Below are positions 18,858 to 27,106 of a DNA stretch of 64,000 nucleotides, piece by piece. The stretch is taken from positions 992,001-1,056,000 of the forward strand of contig NZ_CP063141.1 of NCBI RefSeq assembly GCF_014961315.1. The letters run 5' to 3'. The notes below the pieces were generated by a model. It made no database searches. It had not been told where the DNA came from and worked only from the letters and a program-made list of their open reading frames with translations. The translations under genes and the position numbers were made by a program. The DNA is from Thermoflavifilum sp. GTDB lineage: Bacteria > Bacteroidota > Bacteroidia > Chitinophagales > Chitinophagaceae. The stretch's first letter is position 1; the number at the start of each line of letters is the position of its first letter.

Positions 18858-18888
18858 TAAAGGTAAGCATATCCTGGTAAAAATCAAG
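18858..18888 (-). promoter_or_regulatory. Promoter of the candidate small RNA
   Basis: TTG, 19 bases, TACCTTTA on the minus strand; the last base of the -7 element differs from the consensus G. Confidence 0.4.
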
Positions 18889-18906
18889 CAAATAGAAAGA
18901 ATCTCC

Positions 18907-18935
18907 TTGCTAAAATGCAGATCTCATTACCTTTA
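18907..18935 (+). promoter_or_regulatory. Promoter of the PfkB-family kinase
   Basis: TTG (18907-18909), 18 bases, TACCTTTA (18928-18935). It ends 24 bases before ATG 18960, which supports that start over the in-frame ATG at 18915. Confidence 0.4.
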
Positions 18936-18959
18936 CGTGACTTTTCATGCTCTGTTGAT

Positions 18960-19886
18960 ATGTCATTACTCGTCGTGGGCTCCATGGCCTTTGATTCCAT
19001 TGAAACACCCTTCGGAAAAACCGATAGGATTGTAGGCGGCGCAGCTACTTACATTGCCTGGGCGGCCTCGTGTTTTGTGAAACAGGTGCAGCAAATTTCT
19101 GTGGTGGGAGGCGATTTCCCAGAGCAGGAATTACAGCAGCTTGCGGCCCGGGGTGTGGACCTCAGTGGGGTTCAAATCAAAAAAGACCAGAAAAGCTTTT
19201 ACTGGGCAGGACGCTATCATTTAGACATGAACAGTCGGGATACCCTGGTTACGGAATTGAATGTGCTGGCCGATTTTCAGCCAGTAGTACCCCAGAGCTT
19301 TCGTCGGGCCGAATATGTGATGCTGGGGAATCTTTCCCCCGATGTACAGCTCAGTGTGATTCAGCAGCTGGAACAACGCCCGCGGTTGATTGCGATGGAC
19401 ACGATGAATTTCTGGATGGATACCCGGATGGATGGGCTAAAAAAAGTACTGGCGAAAGTTGATGCCTTGCTGATTAACGACGCCGAAGCCCGCCAGCTCA
19501 GCGGTGAATATTCTTTGGTCAAGGCAGCCCGCACCATCCACCGGATGGGCCCCCGCTACGTGGTGATTAAAAAAGGCGAACATGGCGCCCTGCTGTTTTA
19601 CAAGAACCATGCTTTTTTTGCACCAGCCCTGCCTTTAGAAGAAGTATTCGACCCCACCGGAGCCGGCGATACCTTTGCCGGGGGATTTATGGGCTATATT
19701 GCCCACACCGGCGACCTGTCATTCGAAAACATGAAAACAGCCGTTGTCGTCGGTTCGGCCATGGCCTCGTTTTGCGTGGAAAAATTTGGCGTACAGAGAC
19801 TTAAAGAAATTTCACCGGAAGATATTGAAAGCCGCATCCGCCAGTTCGTTGATCTGATGCATTTTGATATTGATCTTGTTCAATAG
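18960..19886 (+). CDS. PfkB-family carbohydrate/nucleoside kinase
   Basis: A 308-residue sugar kinase of the ribokinase fold. The start MSLLVVGSMAFDSIETPFG and GGAATYIAWAA form the N-terminal substrate region. The C-terminal signature DPTGAGDTFAGGFMGY (about residue 240) holds the catalytic Asp and the anion hole. The frame extends upstream to 18915, but a promoter-like pair lies in that extension. The sequence resembles the adenosine/sugar kinase type that Bacteroidota carry in a single copy. The exact substrate cannot be assigned, and no pathway genes lie beside it. Confidence 0.85.
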   Translation: MSLLVVGSMAFDSIETPFGKTDRIVGGAATYIAWAASCFVKQVQQISVVGGDFPEQELQQLAARGVDLSGVQIKKDQKSFYWAGRYHLDMNSRDTLVTELNVLADFQPVVPQSFRRAEYVMLGNLSPDVQLSVIQQLEQRPRLIAMDTMNFWMDTRMDGLKKVLAKVDALLINDAEARQLSGEYSLVKAARTIHRMGPRYVVIKKGEHGALLFYKNHAFFAPALPLEEVFDPTGAGDTFAGGFMGYIAHTGDLSFENMKTAVVVGSAMASFCVEKFGVQRLKEISPEDIESRIRQFVDLMHFDIDLVQ

Positions 19887-19978
19887 ATGGATATTTCCTT
19901 TCAAAATTATCTAAACTTCCTGCCGGCTTTTTTATGAATATTTGACACATGCCCTGTATTTTTCCCGTAAGCCTGTTC

Positions 19979-19986
19979 TATCTTTG
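19979..19986 (+). promoter_or_regulatory. -7 promoter element of asd
   Basis: TATCTTTG, 32 bases before the asd ATG at 20019. Confidence 0.5.
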
Positions 19987-20018
19987 CCGCCGATTAGTTT
20001 TTACCTAAACACATTCGC

Positions 20019-21011
20019 ATGAAAGTAGCTGTAGTGGGTGCTACAGGATTGGTTGGCACCAAGATGTTGCAGGTCCTGGAGGAGCGCCAGTTCCCGGTTA
20101 CGGAATTGATTCCGGTAGCTTCTGCAAGATCCGTAGGCAAAACCGTTAATTTTCGAGGAAAGGCTTACCAGGTCGTAGACGCCGAGACGGCCATTCAAGC
20201 CAGGCCCGCACTTGCTTTGTTCTCGGCGGGCGGCAGCACTTCGCTTGCGCTGGCTCCCCGCTTTGCTGAAGTGGGCACCACGGTAGTCGATAATTCATCG
20301 GCCTGGCGCATGGATCCGACCAAAAAACTGGTGGTGCCAGAAATCAATGCCGACGTGCTGACTCCTGAAGATAAAATCATCGCTAATCCCAATTGTTCCA
20401 CCATCCAGATGGTCATGGTGCTCAACCCGCTGCATAAGGCTTATCGGGTAAAGCGGGTGGTGGTATCCACTTACCAGTCCGTTACAGGCACCGGGGCAAA
20501 AGCCGTGCAACAATTGATGGATGAACGCGCCGGTCGAGAAGCGCAAAAGGTGTATCCCTATCCCATTGACCTGAACGTGATTCCACAGATCGATGTGTTT
20601 CTGGACAATGGGTACACCAAGGAAGAAATGAAGATGGTTAATGAAACCAAAAAGATTATGCGCGACGATACCATACGGGTTACCGCTACAACCGTACGCA
20701 TACCCGTCATCGGCGGCCATAGCGAATCCGTAAACGTGGAATTTGAAAAAGAATACGATATACAGCAGGTGCGCGATTTACTCACACACACGCCGGGTGT
20801 GGTTGTTGTCGATGATCCGGCTCAATCCAAATATCCCATGCCTTTGTGCGCGCATGAGAAAGATGAAGTTTTTGTGGGCCGTATCCGCCGCGACGAATCA
20901 CAACCGAAGACCCTGAACCTGTGGATTGTGGCCGACAACCTTCGCAAGGGCGCTGCCACCAACGCCGTACAGATAGCCGAATACCTTTACCGGCAGGGCT
21001 GGCTGGCTTAA
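20019..21011 (+). CDS. asd: Aspartate-semialdehyde dehydrogenase
   Basis: NADP-dependent enzyme converting aspartyl phosphate to aspartate semialdehyde, on the route to lysine/diaminopimelate, threonine and methionine. It has 330 residues. The Rossmann start VAVVGATGLVGTKMLQVLEE, the catalytic cysteine in ANPNCSTIQM (about residue 127) and GGHSESVNVEF (about residue 230, with the catalytic His) are all present. It converges with the DUF2461 gene, and their stop codons overlap by 4 bases. Confidence 0.96.
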   Translation: MKVAVVGATGLVGTKMLQVLEERQFPVTELIPVASARSVGKTVNFRGKAYQVVDAETAIQARPALALFSAGGSTSLALAPRFAEVGTTVVDNSSAWRMDPTKKLVVPEINADVLTPEDKIIANPNCSTIQMVMVLNPLHKAYRVKRVVVSTYQSVTGTGAKAVQQLMDERAGREAQKVYPYPIDLNVIPQIDVFLDNGYTKEEMKMVNETKKIMRDDTIRVTATTVRIPVIGGHSESVNVEFEKEYDIQQVRDLLTHTPGVVVVDDPAQSKYPMPLCAHEKDEVFVGRIRRDESQPKTLNLWIVADNLRKGAATNAVQIAEYLYRQGWLA

Positions 21012-21685
21012 TCGTCGAGTGCGCGCGAGAGAAAATCAATAAAGGGCTTCATCAGGGTGAAATCGTTGATAATCTGCTTCAACAGGCCAGATGAAAGCAC
21101 CTGTTCATCGGATATTTCATGTCCAACTATGAAATTGCGCATTTTCAGGTAGCGTATGCCCGGATGATCGGGCGCATAGCCTTTCGGCGGACGTTGCAGG
21201 GCCTCCTCGTCTGTTAAGTCTCCAAAACGACGATTAAAAGCGGGCTGCCGGATAATCTGTTCAAATGCTTCCAGGTTATAATCAATCTCCTGTCGGATTT
21301 TTTTTAAATCTTCCGGGAAAGGGTGCCAGATACCTCCACCGATAAAACTGTTGCCATCGGGTTCGATGTGCAGATAATAGCCAGGGGTATGTACCCTTTT
21401 GCCCTTGCGTTGAAAACTCGCTGCAAAATGCGTTTTATAGGGCGTTTTATCTTTTGAAAAACGAATATCCCGGTATATGCGAAAAAGGCAATCGCGGGGT
21501 TGTAAGCCAGCTATATGCGGGTCAATAGTTGAAAACACCCGGATAACCTCTCCCACAAAATCCTCTACATTGCGTTTGGCCAGCAAATAATCGGTTCGAT
21601 GGGCTTCAAACCATTCGCGTTCGTTATGACGCCGTAATTGCCGCAGGAACTGCAGGGTGGATATGTGAATCACCATCTCAGCCAT
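21008..21685 (-). CDS. DUF2461 domain protein
   Basis: A 225-residue protein of the DUF2461 family (also described as TIGR02453). Diagnostic parts are LRQLRRHNEREWFEAHRTDY at the start, the central RIYRDIRFSKDKTPYKTHF and GYYLHIEPDGNSFIGGGIWHP, and DEQVLSSGLL near the end. The family is widespread in Bacteroidota and other bacteria, and its role is not known. No signal peptide is present. An alternative start lies four codons in. Confidence 0.88.
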   Translation of the reverse strand: MAEMVIHISTLQFLRQLRRHNEREWFEAHRTDYLLAKRNVEDFVGEVIRVFSTIDPHIAGLQPRDCLFRIYRDIRFSKDKTPYKTHFAASFQRKGKRVHTPGYYLHIEPDGNSFIGGGIWHPFPEDLKKIRQEIDYNLEAFEQIIRQPAFNRRFGDLTDEEALQRPPKGYAPDHPGIRYLKMRNFIVGHEISDEQVLSSGLLKQIINDFTLMKPFIDFLSRALDD

Positions 21686-21692
21686 GCGGTGG

Positions 21693-22268
21693 TTACTGAA
21701 TCTGAAGCCCCAACAGTTTATAGAATTCTTTCAGGATAGCCGGATGGGCGGGCCATGCAGGTGCCGTTACCAGATGCCCATCTACAATTGCCTGGTCGGC
21801 CGGGATATTTTTCCAGGTACCTCCTGCCAGCTCAATATCGGGCCCTATGGCTACATAAGCTGTAAGCGTTTTCCCCTGAAGCACTTTTGCTGCCGTGAGA
21901 ATTTGAATGGCATGGCAAATGGCGGCCACCGGTTTGCGGGTTTCAAAGAAATGACGGACAAGATCCAATACCCTGGCGTTCAAACGGATATACTCTGGAG
22001 CCCGGCCGCCAGGAAGATATAATCCGTCGTATTGGCCGGGATGCACTTCGTCGAAAGAAGCCGTGATGGCAAAGCGATGCCCGGGCGTTTCTCGATACGT
22101 TTGATCGCCAACAAAATCATGAACGGCAGTAGGAACCGATTCACCTGCTTTTCGGCCGGGGGCGATGGTATCTACCTGAAGCCCAACGGAAAGCATGGCC
22201 TGATAAGGGACCATGGCTTCATAATCTTCCACATAGTCCCCCACGATCATTAATATTTTTTTGCTCAT
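21693..22268 (-). CDS. DJ-1/PfpI family protein
   Basis: A 191-residue protein of the DJ-1/PfpI superfamily (class I glutamine amidotransferase-like fold). Visible features are the start KKILMIVGDYVEDYEAMVPYQ, the acidic residue near 16-18, GLYLPGGRAPEY, and the nucleophile elbow AICHAIQ with its reactive Cys. Family members act as deglycases, glyoxalases or chaperone-like stress proteins, and the sequence alone does not decide which. It lies 52 bases downstream of ridA on the same strand but has its own -7 element. Confidence 0.87.
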   Translation of the reverse strand: MSKKILMIVGDYVEDYEAMVPYQAMLSVGLQVDTIAPGRKAGESVPTAVHDFVGDQTYRETPGHRFAITASFDEVHPGQYDGLYLPGGRAPEYIRLNARVLDLVRHFFETRKPVAAICHAIQILTAAKVLQGKTLTAYVAIGPDIELAGGTWKNIPADQAIVDGHLVTAPAWPAHPAILKEFYKLLGLQIQ

Positions 22269-22285
22269 AGGTGTAAGATTGATTT

Positions 22286-22293
22286 CAAATATA
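22286..22293 (-). promoter_or_regulatory. -7 promoter element of the DJ-1/PfpI gene
   Basis: TATATTTG on the minus strand, ending 17 bases before the ATG at 22268. Confidence 0.45.
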
Positions 22294-22320
22294 CCCGAAA
22301 GTCAGGCAAAATCACGAAAA

Positions 22321-22701
22321 TCATTTAGCAGCAATCATGGCAATTTCCACACGGGCCCCCCGTGGCAGTCCAGCTACCTGAACGGTTTCCCGGGCTGGAA
22401 AGCGCTCTTGAAAATATTTGCCATACACTTCATTCACGGCAGAAAAATCCTGCATATCCAGAATGAAGATGGTTGTCTTCACCACATGTTGAAAATCCAT
22501 TCCTGCTGCGGCTAAAATAGCCTTCAAGTTTTGCATAACCCGATGCGTTTCTTCCACAATATCGCCCTTAATCATCTGATCCGTGGCCGGGTCAATGGCA
22601 ATCTGTCCGGAAATAAACAGCAGATTATTTGCCTGAATCGCCTGGCTATAAGGACCAATGGGGGAAGGGGCATGTGGGGTTTGAAGTACATTTTTTTCCA
22701 T
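22321..22701 (-). CDS. ridA: RidA family 2-iminobutanoate/2-iminopropanoate deaminase
   Basis: Hydrolyses reactive enamine/imine intermediates released by PLP enzymes such as threonine dehydratase. It has 126 residues, the normal length. The conserved start APSPIGPYSQAIQ, LFISGQIAIDP, the KTTIFILDMQDF block and the active-site region FPARETVQVAGLPRGARVEIAMIA (Arg that binds the substrate carboxylate; Glu near the end) are all intact. It is probably a single gene. Confidence 0.94.
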   Translation of the reverse strand: MEKNVLQTPHAPSPIGPYSQAIQANNLLFISGQIAIDPATDQMIKGDIVEETHRVMQNLKAILAAAGMDFQHVVKTTIFILDMQDFSAVNEVYGKYFQERFPARETVQVAGLPRGARVEIAMIAAK

Positions 22702-22804
22702 AAATCAATTGAGGTTTGTTTTGAGGTCAGATTCAAAAATCGCAGTAAAAATAAGCTAATTCATTTTAGTGGGCTGCATCATTTTCCATAGCGCCTGCAG
22801 GTTG

Positions 22805-22812
22805 TACCTTTG
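22805..22812 (+). promoter_or_regulatory. -7 promoter element of tsaB
   Basis: TACCTTTG, 19 bases before the tsaB ATG at 22832. Confidence 0.5.
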
Positions 22813-22831
22813 CCTGTCATGCTTATTGCTT

Positions 22832-23518
22832 ATGGCTAAATTCATTTTGATTGACACCGCAACAGATGCCGGTTCGGTTTGTTTCAGTGAAAACGGTCAT
22901 GTAGTGGCTTCTTTTGCACATCCCCGGGCCGAAGATCATGCCGCCTATATCGGCGCATATATCCATCAGGGTCTCCGCGAGTTGAAGCTCCATGCGGCCG
23001 ACATAGATGCGATAGCCGTGAGCGCAGGTCCGGGATCATATACCGGATTACGGGTGGGACTTTCCACGGCGAAAGGCCTGTGCTATGGATGGAATTGCCG
23101 TCTGATTCTAATACCCACACTGGCAATCATGGCTGCCGGTTATCGGCAACTGCATCCGCAATGGGGAAAACAGGGCTTTCTGGTGCCGGTATTAAAATCC
23201 CGAAAAGATGAAGTATATGCTGCGATCTACCAGGCCGATGGCACAATCGTCGAAGATGCGCGACCCGTGCAACTCCAGGAAGAAGATTTCTCCACCTGGC
23301 AACATCACCTACCCATGGTGATTTTCGGAGAAGCTGCAGAGCGGCTTATGAGCAGGCTCCCGCAACAGGCCGGCAGAATAGAAATTGATACAAATTATCA
23401 GCTTCATGCTGCTCATATGGCCATGCTGGCCGAACAGGCTTTCCAGGCAGGTCATTTCACCGATCTGGCTTATGCCGAGCCCCTGTACCTGAAACCCACT
23501 TATGTAGGAAAAGGATAA
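22832..23518 (+). CDS. tsaB: tRNA t6A biosynthesis protein TsaB
   Basis: TsaB is a scaffold partner of TsaD in making threonylcarbamoyl-adenosine at position 37 of ANN-decoding tRNAs. It has 228 residues from ATG 22832. ASKHA-fold motifs are the start FILIDTATDAGSVCF and AVSAGPGSYTGLRVGLSTAKGL. The frame is open further upstream to 22769, but the promoter element at 22805-22812 would then lie inside the gene. TsaD, TsaC and TsaE are not in the window. Confidence 0.94.
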   Translation: MAKFILIDTATDAGSVCFSENGHVVASFAHPRAEDHAAYIGAYIHQGLRELKLHAADIDAIAVSAGPGSYTGLRVGLSTAKGLCYGWNCRLILIPTLAIMAAGYRQLHPQWGKQGFLVPVLKSRKDEVYAAIYQADGTIVEDARPVQLQEEDFSTWQHHLPMVIFGEAAERLMSRLPQQAGRIEIDTNYQLHAAHMAMLAEQAFQAGHFTDLAYAEPLYLKPTYVGKG

Positions 23519-23592
23519 GCTCATGGCTCAACATTCTGTTAAATTCTCGAAAATCCTACTATCTTGTGACAAACAGCCTATGAATCTATGTA

Positions 23593-23606
23593 TGAAGATT
23601 TCTTCA
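23593..23606. promoter_or_regulatory. Inverted repeat upstream of the ArsR-type regulator
   Basis: TGAAGA-TT-TCTTCA, 17 bases upstream of the -7 element at 23623-23630. Its position over the -33 region would suit an autoregulatory operator, but the arms are short. Confidence 0.3.
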
Positions 23607-23622
23607 ATTTAAAGATATAAGA

Positions 23623-23630
23623 TATTTTTG
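23623..23630 (+). promoter_or_regulatory. -7 promoter element of the ArsR-type regulator
   Basis: TATTTTTG, 63 bases before the ATG at 23694. Confidence 0.45.
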
Positions 23631-23693
23631 TAATCAATATGCAAACACAAGCTCATATCCGGAAAACCGATTTGTCGTTTTAAATCATATAAC

Positions 23694-24068
23694 ATGGAAA
23701 AAACCATTATGCCCACCTCGTCTTATACCCTGACCATTTCCAGGGGAGAAGGGTCAGATGAAGTCATTAAATTAGATTATTATCATGTGCGCATCGCCGC
23801 CCATGTGCTGAGGGCCATCAACCACAAGCTCAGGCAACAAATCATCAAGCTCTTAGAAGAGCATAAGCGCATGACGGTTACGGAAATTTATGTGAAGCTC
23901 CGCCTGGAACAATCCGTGGCTTCGCAACATCTTTCTATCCTGCGGAGGAATCATATCGTTAAATATGAAAGAGATGGGAAATTCATTTATTATTCTCTGG
24001 ATACAGATGCGCTTGCGACCATTGCCCGTGTGGTTGATGAGCTTTATGCGCTGAAGCCGGAGAAATAA
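23694..24068 (+). CDS. ArsR-family winged-helix regulator without cysteines
   Basis: A 124-residue winged-helix protein. The dimer and DNA-binding parts are clear: VLRAINHKLRQQIIKLLEEH, then the recognition region MTVTEIYVKLRLEQSVASQHLSILRRNHIVKYERDGKFIYYSLD. There is no cysteine, so it lacks both the ELCVC metal site of ArsR/SmtB and the paired cysteines of BigR/SqrR sulfide sensors. Its signal is therefore unknown. It has its own promoter and a terminator at 24126, then the CstB-like gene with a separate promoter, so it could regulate that neighbour. A start at 23709 is also possible. Confidence 0.85.
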   Translation: MEKTIMPTSSYTLTISRGEGSDEVIKLDYYHVRIAAHVLRAINHKLRQQIIKLLEEHKRMTVTEIYVKLRLEQSVASQHLSILRRNHIVKYERDGKFIYYSLDTDALATIARVVDELYALKPEK

Positions 24069-24125
24069 TACCTATTTCCACTATCAGGCTACATTAGGCC
24101 TTGCTGGCTATCAGCCAATTTGGGG

Positions 24126-24150
24126 AAGCTGCCGTAAAGGCGGCTTTTTT
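24126..24150 (+). terminator. Terminator of the ArsR-type regulator gene
   Basis: Stem AAGCTGCC / GGCGGCTT (8 bp, one T-G wobble), loop GTAAA, then a run of six T (two paired T plus four beyond the stem). Confidence 0.7.
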
Positions 24151-24179
24151 GTACTAAAAGACGGGCCTGAAAAATGATG

Positions 24180-24187
24180 TAATTTTG
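24180..24187 (+). promoter_or_regulatory. -7 promoter element of the CstB-like gene
   Basis: TAATTTTG, ending 21 bases before ATG 24209. It overlaps an in-frame TTG at 24185, which therefore cannot be the real start. Confidence 0.5.
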
Positions 24188-24208
24188 AATGAAGCAGAAC
24201 ACTGTGCT

Positions 24209-25615
24209 ATGTTGATAAAGCAGATGTACACCGGTTGTCTTTCCGAAGCGGCGTATTTCATCGCATCCGATGGTGAAGCCGCCGTTGTTGATCCCTTGCG
24301 CGATACGGAAGCTTATCTGGAGATGGCGGCCGAAACCCATTCCGTTATCCGGTATATTTTTGAAACCCATTTTCACGCTGATTTTGTATCCGGGCATCTG
24401 GATCTTGCCGAGAAAACCGGCGCGCAGATTGTATTTGGTCCGCAGGCCGCTACAGAATACCGCGTGCATATCGCCCGCGATGGTGAAATCTTTCAACTCG
24501 GAAGCATTCAGCTGAAATTATTACACACACCCGGTCATACGATTGAATCAAGTTGTTACCTGTTGTATGATGAAGCCGGAAAACCCTATTGCCTGTTTAC
24601 GGGCGATACCCTGTTTGTAGGTGATGTAGGCCGGCCCGATCTCTCCAGCGGCGGATTTACAGCCGAAGAGCTTGCGGGATATCTGTTCGATTCGCTTCAG
24701 CAAAAAATTAAGCCCTTGCCCGATGAGCTGATTATTTATCCGGCACATGGGCCCGGATCGGCCTGTGGCAAGCAAATTGGAAAAGAAACATACAGTACGC
24801 TGGGCGAACAAAAGCAGCAGAATTATGCGTTGTTAACCAATGACAAGCAAGCGTTTATTGAAAAGGTCACCCATGGACTTACACAGGCACCCGCTTATTT
24901 TCATATCAATGCCCGTATCAACCAAAAAGGATACGAACGGCTGAATCGTGTGTTGCAACGAAGTCTGGTGGGCCTTTCTGTGGAAGAATTCAAGCAACAT
25001 CTGCGGCAAGATCGCGTGGTGTGTGTAGATAGCCGCGCTCCTGAAGTCTTCGTAGAAGGCTTTATTCCGGGCTTTTTAAATATTGGATTAAGAGGCCGTT
25101 TTGCAGAATGGGCCGGGCGTTTGTTGCCCTATCATCAACCCATTTTGCTGATTACGGAACCCGGTAAAGAGGAGGAAACCATTACACGTCTGGCAAGAGT
25201 GGGATTTGATAGCGTCATTGGCTATTTGCAGGGAGGATTTCAATCGTGGCTGGATGCCGGGGAACCAAGAGATATGATTATCAGCGTGGATCCTGAAGAA
25301 TTTGCGCTGGATATTCCTTACGACCAGCGCATGGTGATTCTGGATGTGCGTCATCATACCGAGCATGCCCAGGCTCATGTGAGGGGGTCCGTCAATATTC
25401 CCCTCGAAGATATGCGCGATCCCGTGAGCCTCATGCACATTGAAGACCATCATAACCTGTACGTACATTGCGAAACCGGCTACCGGAGCGTGATTGCCTG
25501 CTCCCTGCTCAAGCAACAGGGCATTCATAACCTGCGCAATATTGCCGGTGGTTTCCGTGAAATCCGCCAGCATCCGCAGATTGAGATCGTGGAGGAACGC
25601 AATGTGTTAAATTGA
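24209..25615 (+). CDS. CstB-like persulfide dioxygenase/sulfurtransferase (MBL plus two rhodanese domains)
   Basis: A 468-residue fusion. Residues about 1-235 are a metallo-beta-lactamase domain of the ETHE1/CstB type (FETHFHADFVSGH, HTPGHTIESSCYLL, LFTGDTLFVGDVGRPDL, YPAHGPGSACG). It would oxidise glutathione- or similar persulfides to sulfite with an Fe(II) site. Residues about 255-350 are a rhodanese fold with no catalytic Cys (LLITEPGKEEETI in place of the loop). Residues about 360-460 are an active-looking rhodanese with VHCETGYRS. This MBL/pseudorhodanese/rhodanese order is that of CstB. I used ATG 24209 because the upstream frame crosses a promoter. It overlaps the tag gene on the other strand by 9 bases. 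Confidence 0.9.
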   Translation: MLIKQMYTGCLSEAAYFIASDGEAAVVDPLRDTEAYLEMAAETHSVIRYIFETHFHADFVSGHLDLAEKTGAQIVFGPQAATEYRVHIARDGEIFQLGSIQLKLLHTPGHTIESSCYLLYDEAGKPYCLFTGDTLFVGDVGRPDLSSGGFTAEELAGYLFDSLQQKIKPLPDELIIYPAHGPGSACGKQIGKETYSTLGEQKQQNYALLTNDKQAFIEKVTHGLTQAPAYFHINARINQKGYERLNRVLQRSLVGLSVEEFKQHLRQDRVVCVDSRAPEVFVEGFIPGFLNIGLRGRFAEWAGRLLPYHQPILLITEPGKEEETITRLARVGFDSVIGYLQGGFQSWLDAGEPRDMIISVDPEEFALDIPYDQRMVILDVRHHTEHAQAHVRGSVNIPLEDMRDPVSLMHIEDHHNLYVHCETGYRSVIACSLLKQQGIHNLRNIAGGFREIRQHPQIEIVEERNVLN

Positions 25616-26182
25616 TGCAGGGCTTTTCAGCTCATGATACCGGAAACAGGTAACCACATGATCGTTGATCATACCGGCGGCCTGCATGAAAGCATAGCAT
25701 ATCGTGGAGCCTACGAATTGAAATCCCACTTTGCGTAAAGCCTTACTCATAGCGTCTGATTCGGGAGATGTGGCCGGTGCCGGTTGTCCGGGCTTCAGCT
25801 GATGATGCAGGGTGCGGTAATCCGTGAATTGCCAGATGAACTGATCAAAGCTCCCATATTGCGCCTGTATGTCCAGAAACCGGCGGGCATTATTTACCGT
25901 AGCCTCTATTTTCATCCTGTTGCGAATGATACGTGCGTTCTGCAACAGCTGCTGAATTTTGCGGGATTGATATCGGGCTATGCGTTCCGGATCGAAATCA
26001 TCGAAAGCCTTCCGGAAATCGGCTCTTTTGTACAGGACTGTTCGCCAGCTCAGTCCTGCCTGAAAAGCATCCAGTACCAGGAATTCAAATAATTTACGAT
26101 CATCATGCAGCGGCACACCCCATTCCGTATCGTGGTATTGCATCATGAGTGGATCGTTGGCAGGCCATGAGCAGCGATTCAT
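25607..26182 (-). CDS. tag: DNA-3-methyladenine glycosylase I
   Basis: Base-excision repair enzyme that removes 3-methyladenine. It has 191 residues. The start RCSWPANDPLMMQYHDTEWG and the end HVVTCFRYHE supply the zinc ligands (Cys4, His17 and the C-terminal His/Cys). FEFLVLDAFQAGLSWRTVLYKR is the helix-hairpin-helix family hallmark. It is the last gene of nadB-acyltransferase-tag, 15 bases after the acyltransferase. Confidence 0.95.
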   Translation of the reverse strand: MNRCSWPANDPLMMQYHDTEWGVPLHDDRKLFEFLVLDAFQAGLSWRTVLYKRADFRKAFDDFDPERIARYQSRKIQQLLQNARIIRNRMKIEATVNNARRFLDIQAQYGSFDQFIWQFTDYRTLHHQLKPGQPAPATSPESDAMSKALRKVGFQFVGSTICYAFMQAAGMINDHVVTCFRYHELKSPASI

Positions 26183-26197
26183 GCGTGGACGATTTCG

Positions 26198-27094
26198 TTA
26201 CAAGTTAGTTGAATTTTTGTCAACCACACGATCGTTTTGCGGGGGTTGATGTTTCCATCGCCTGTGGCTCCAGACCCAGTTCGGGGGTTGTTCATGAATT
26301 TTTTGTTCAAGATATCGGCTGAAGGCCCGGCTGATTTCACCTTCTTTCAGCTGCGCCGGATCCGGGAAGGCTTCTTCGATTACCGCCCGGTAATAGCCGC
26401 GTTTCATTTTTTGAATATCGCCCCAGATCACCACCTCGCCAAAACGCCGGGCAATGAGTTCCGGTCCTTTGTAAAAAGCCGTGGGTCGGTTCAGAAAATT
26501 TTCCCAGTAACATCGTCTGGGGTTTGAAGGATTCTGGTCGGCCACCAGTATGGTGATATGCGGCTGCGATTGCCAGGGTTTCATGGCTTCCAGCACCCGA
26601 TCGGCCGGAATCAGCACCGTGCCGAAACGACGACGGATATGGTTTACCAGCTTTTCCACATGCGGATTGCTGATGGGCATGTACACCACCAGAAAGGGAA
26701 CGGTGGTGCCCAGTTTGAAATACAGATTGGCCCATTCCCAGTTGAACCGGTGTCCCAGTTGAATCTGGCAGCTTTTACCTTCCGAGGCAAGCCGATGCAA
26801 CAGGCTCAGGTCACATTGAAAGCGTTTTTGCAGGCTGGCCGGTGAGAGGCTCATCATCTTGATGGTTTCCACCACCATATCGCACAGGTTGCGATAATAG
26901 GCTTTTTCGATGTTACGCCGGGCAGGCTCATCCAGTTCGGGGAAGGCCTGTAATAGATGGTGGCGCACCAGTTGCTTGCGGTAGCCTATGAGATAATATA
27001 TGCATCCATACAATACATCCGATAGCCGGTACAGGAGCGAAAAAGGAAGCAACGAAATCAGGTAACAAACTGCGAATAAAAGATAATACCACAT
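26198..27094 (-). CDS. LpxL/HtrB-type lysophospholipid or lipid A acyltransferase
   Basis: A 298-residue membrane-associated acyltransferase. It has one N-terminal hydrophobic segment (WYYLLFAVCYLISLLPFSLLY) and then the HX4E catalytic motif in QLGHRFNWEWANLYF. The downstream ADQNPSNPRRCYWENFLNRPTAF corresponds to the substrate-binding block of the lipid A late acyltransferases. It would transfer a secondary acyl chain to lipid A or a related lipid at the inner membrane. The gene starts 12 bases after nadB ends, so it is co-transcribed with it, though no functional tie is obvious. Confidence 0.88.
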   Translation of the reverse strand: MWYYLLFAVCYLISLLPFSLLYRLSDVLYGCIYYLIGYRKQLVRHHLLQAFPELDEPARRNIEKAYYRNLCDMVVETIKMMSLSPASLQKRFQCDLSLLHRLASEGKSCQIQLGHRFNWEWANLYFKLGTTVPFLVVYMPISNPHVEKLVNHIRRRFGTVLIPADRVLEAMKPWQSQPHITILVADQNPSNPRRCYWENFLNRPTAFYKGPELIARRFGEVVIWGDIQKMKRGYYRAVIEEAFPDPAQLKEGEISRAFSRYLEQKIHEQPPNWVWSHRRWKHQPPQNDRVVDKNSTNL

Positions 27095-27106
27095 GCCTGA
27101 AATGCT

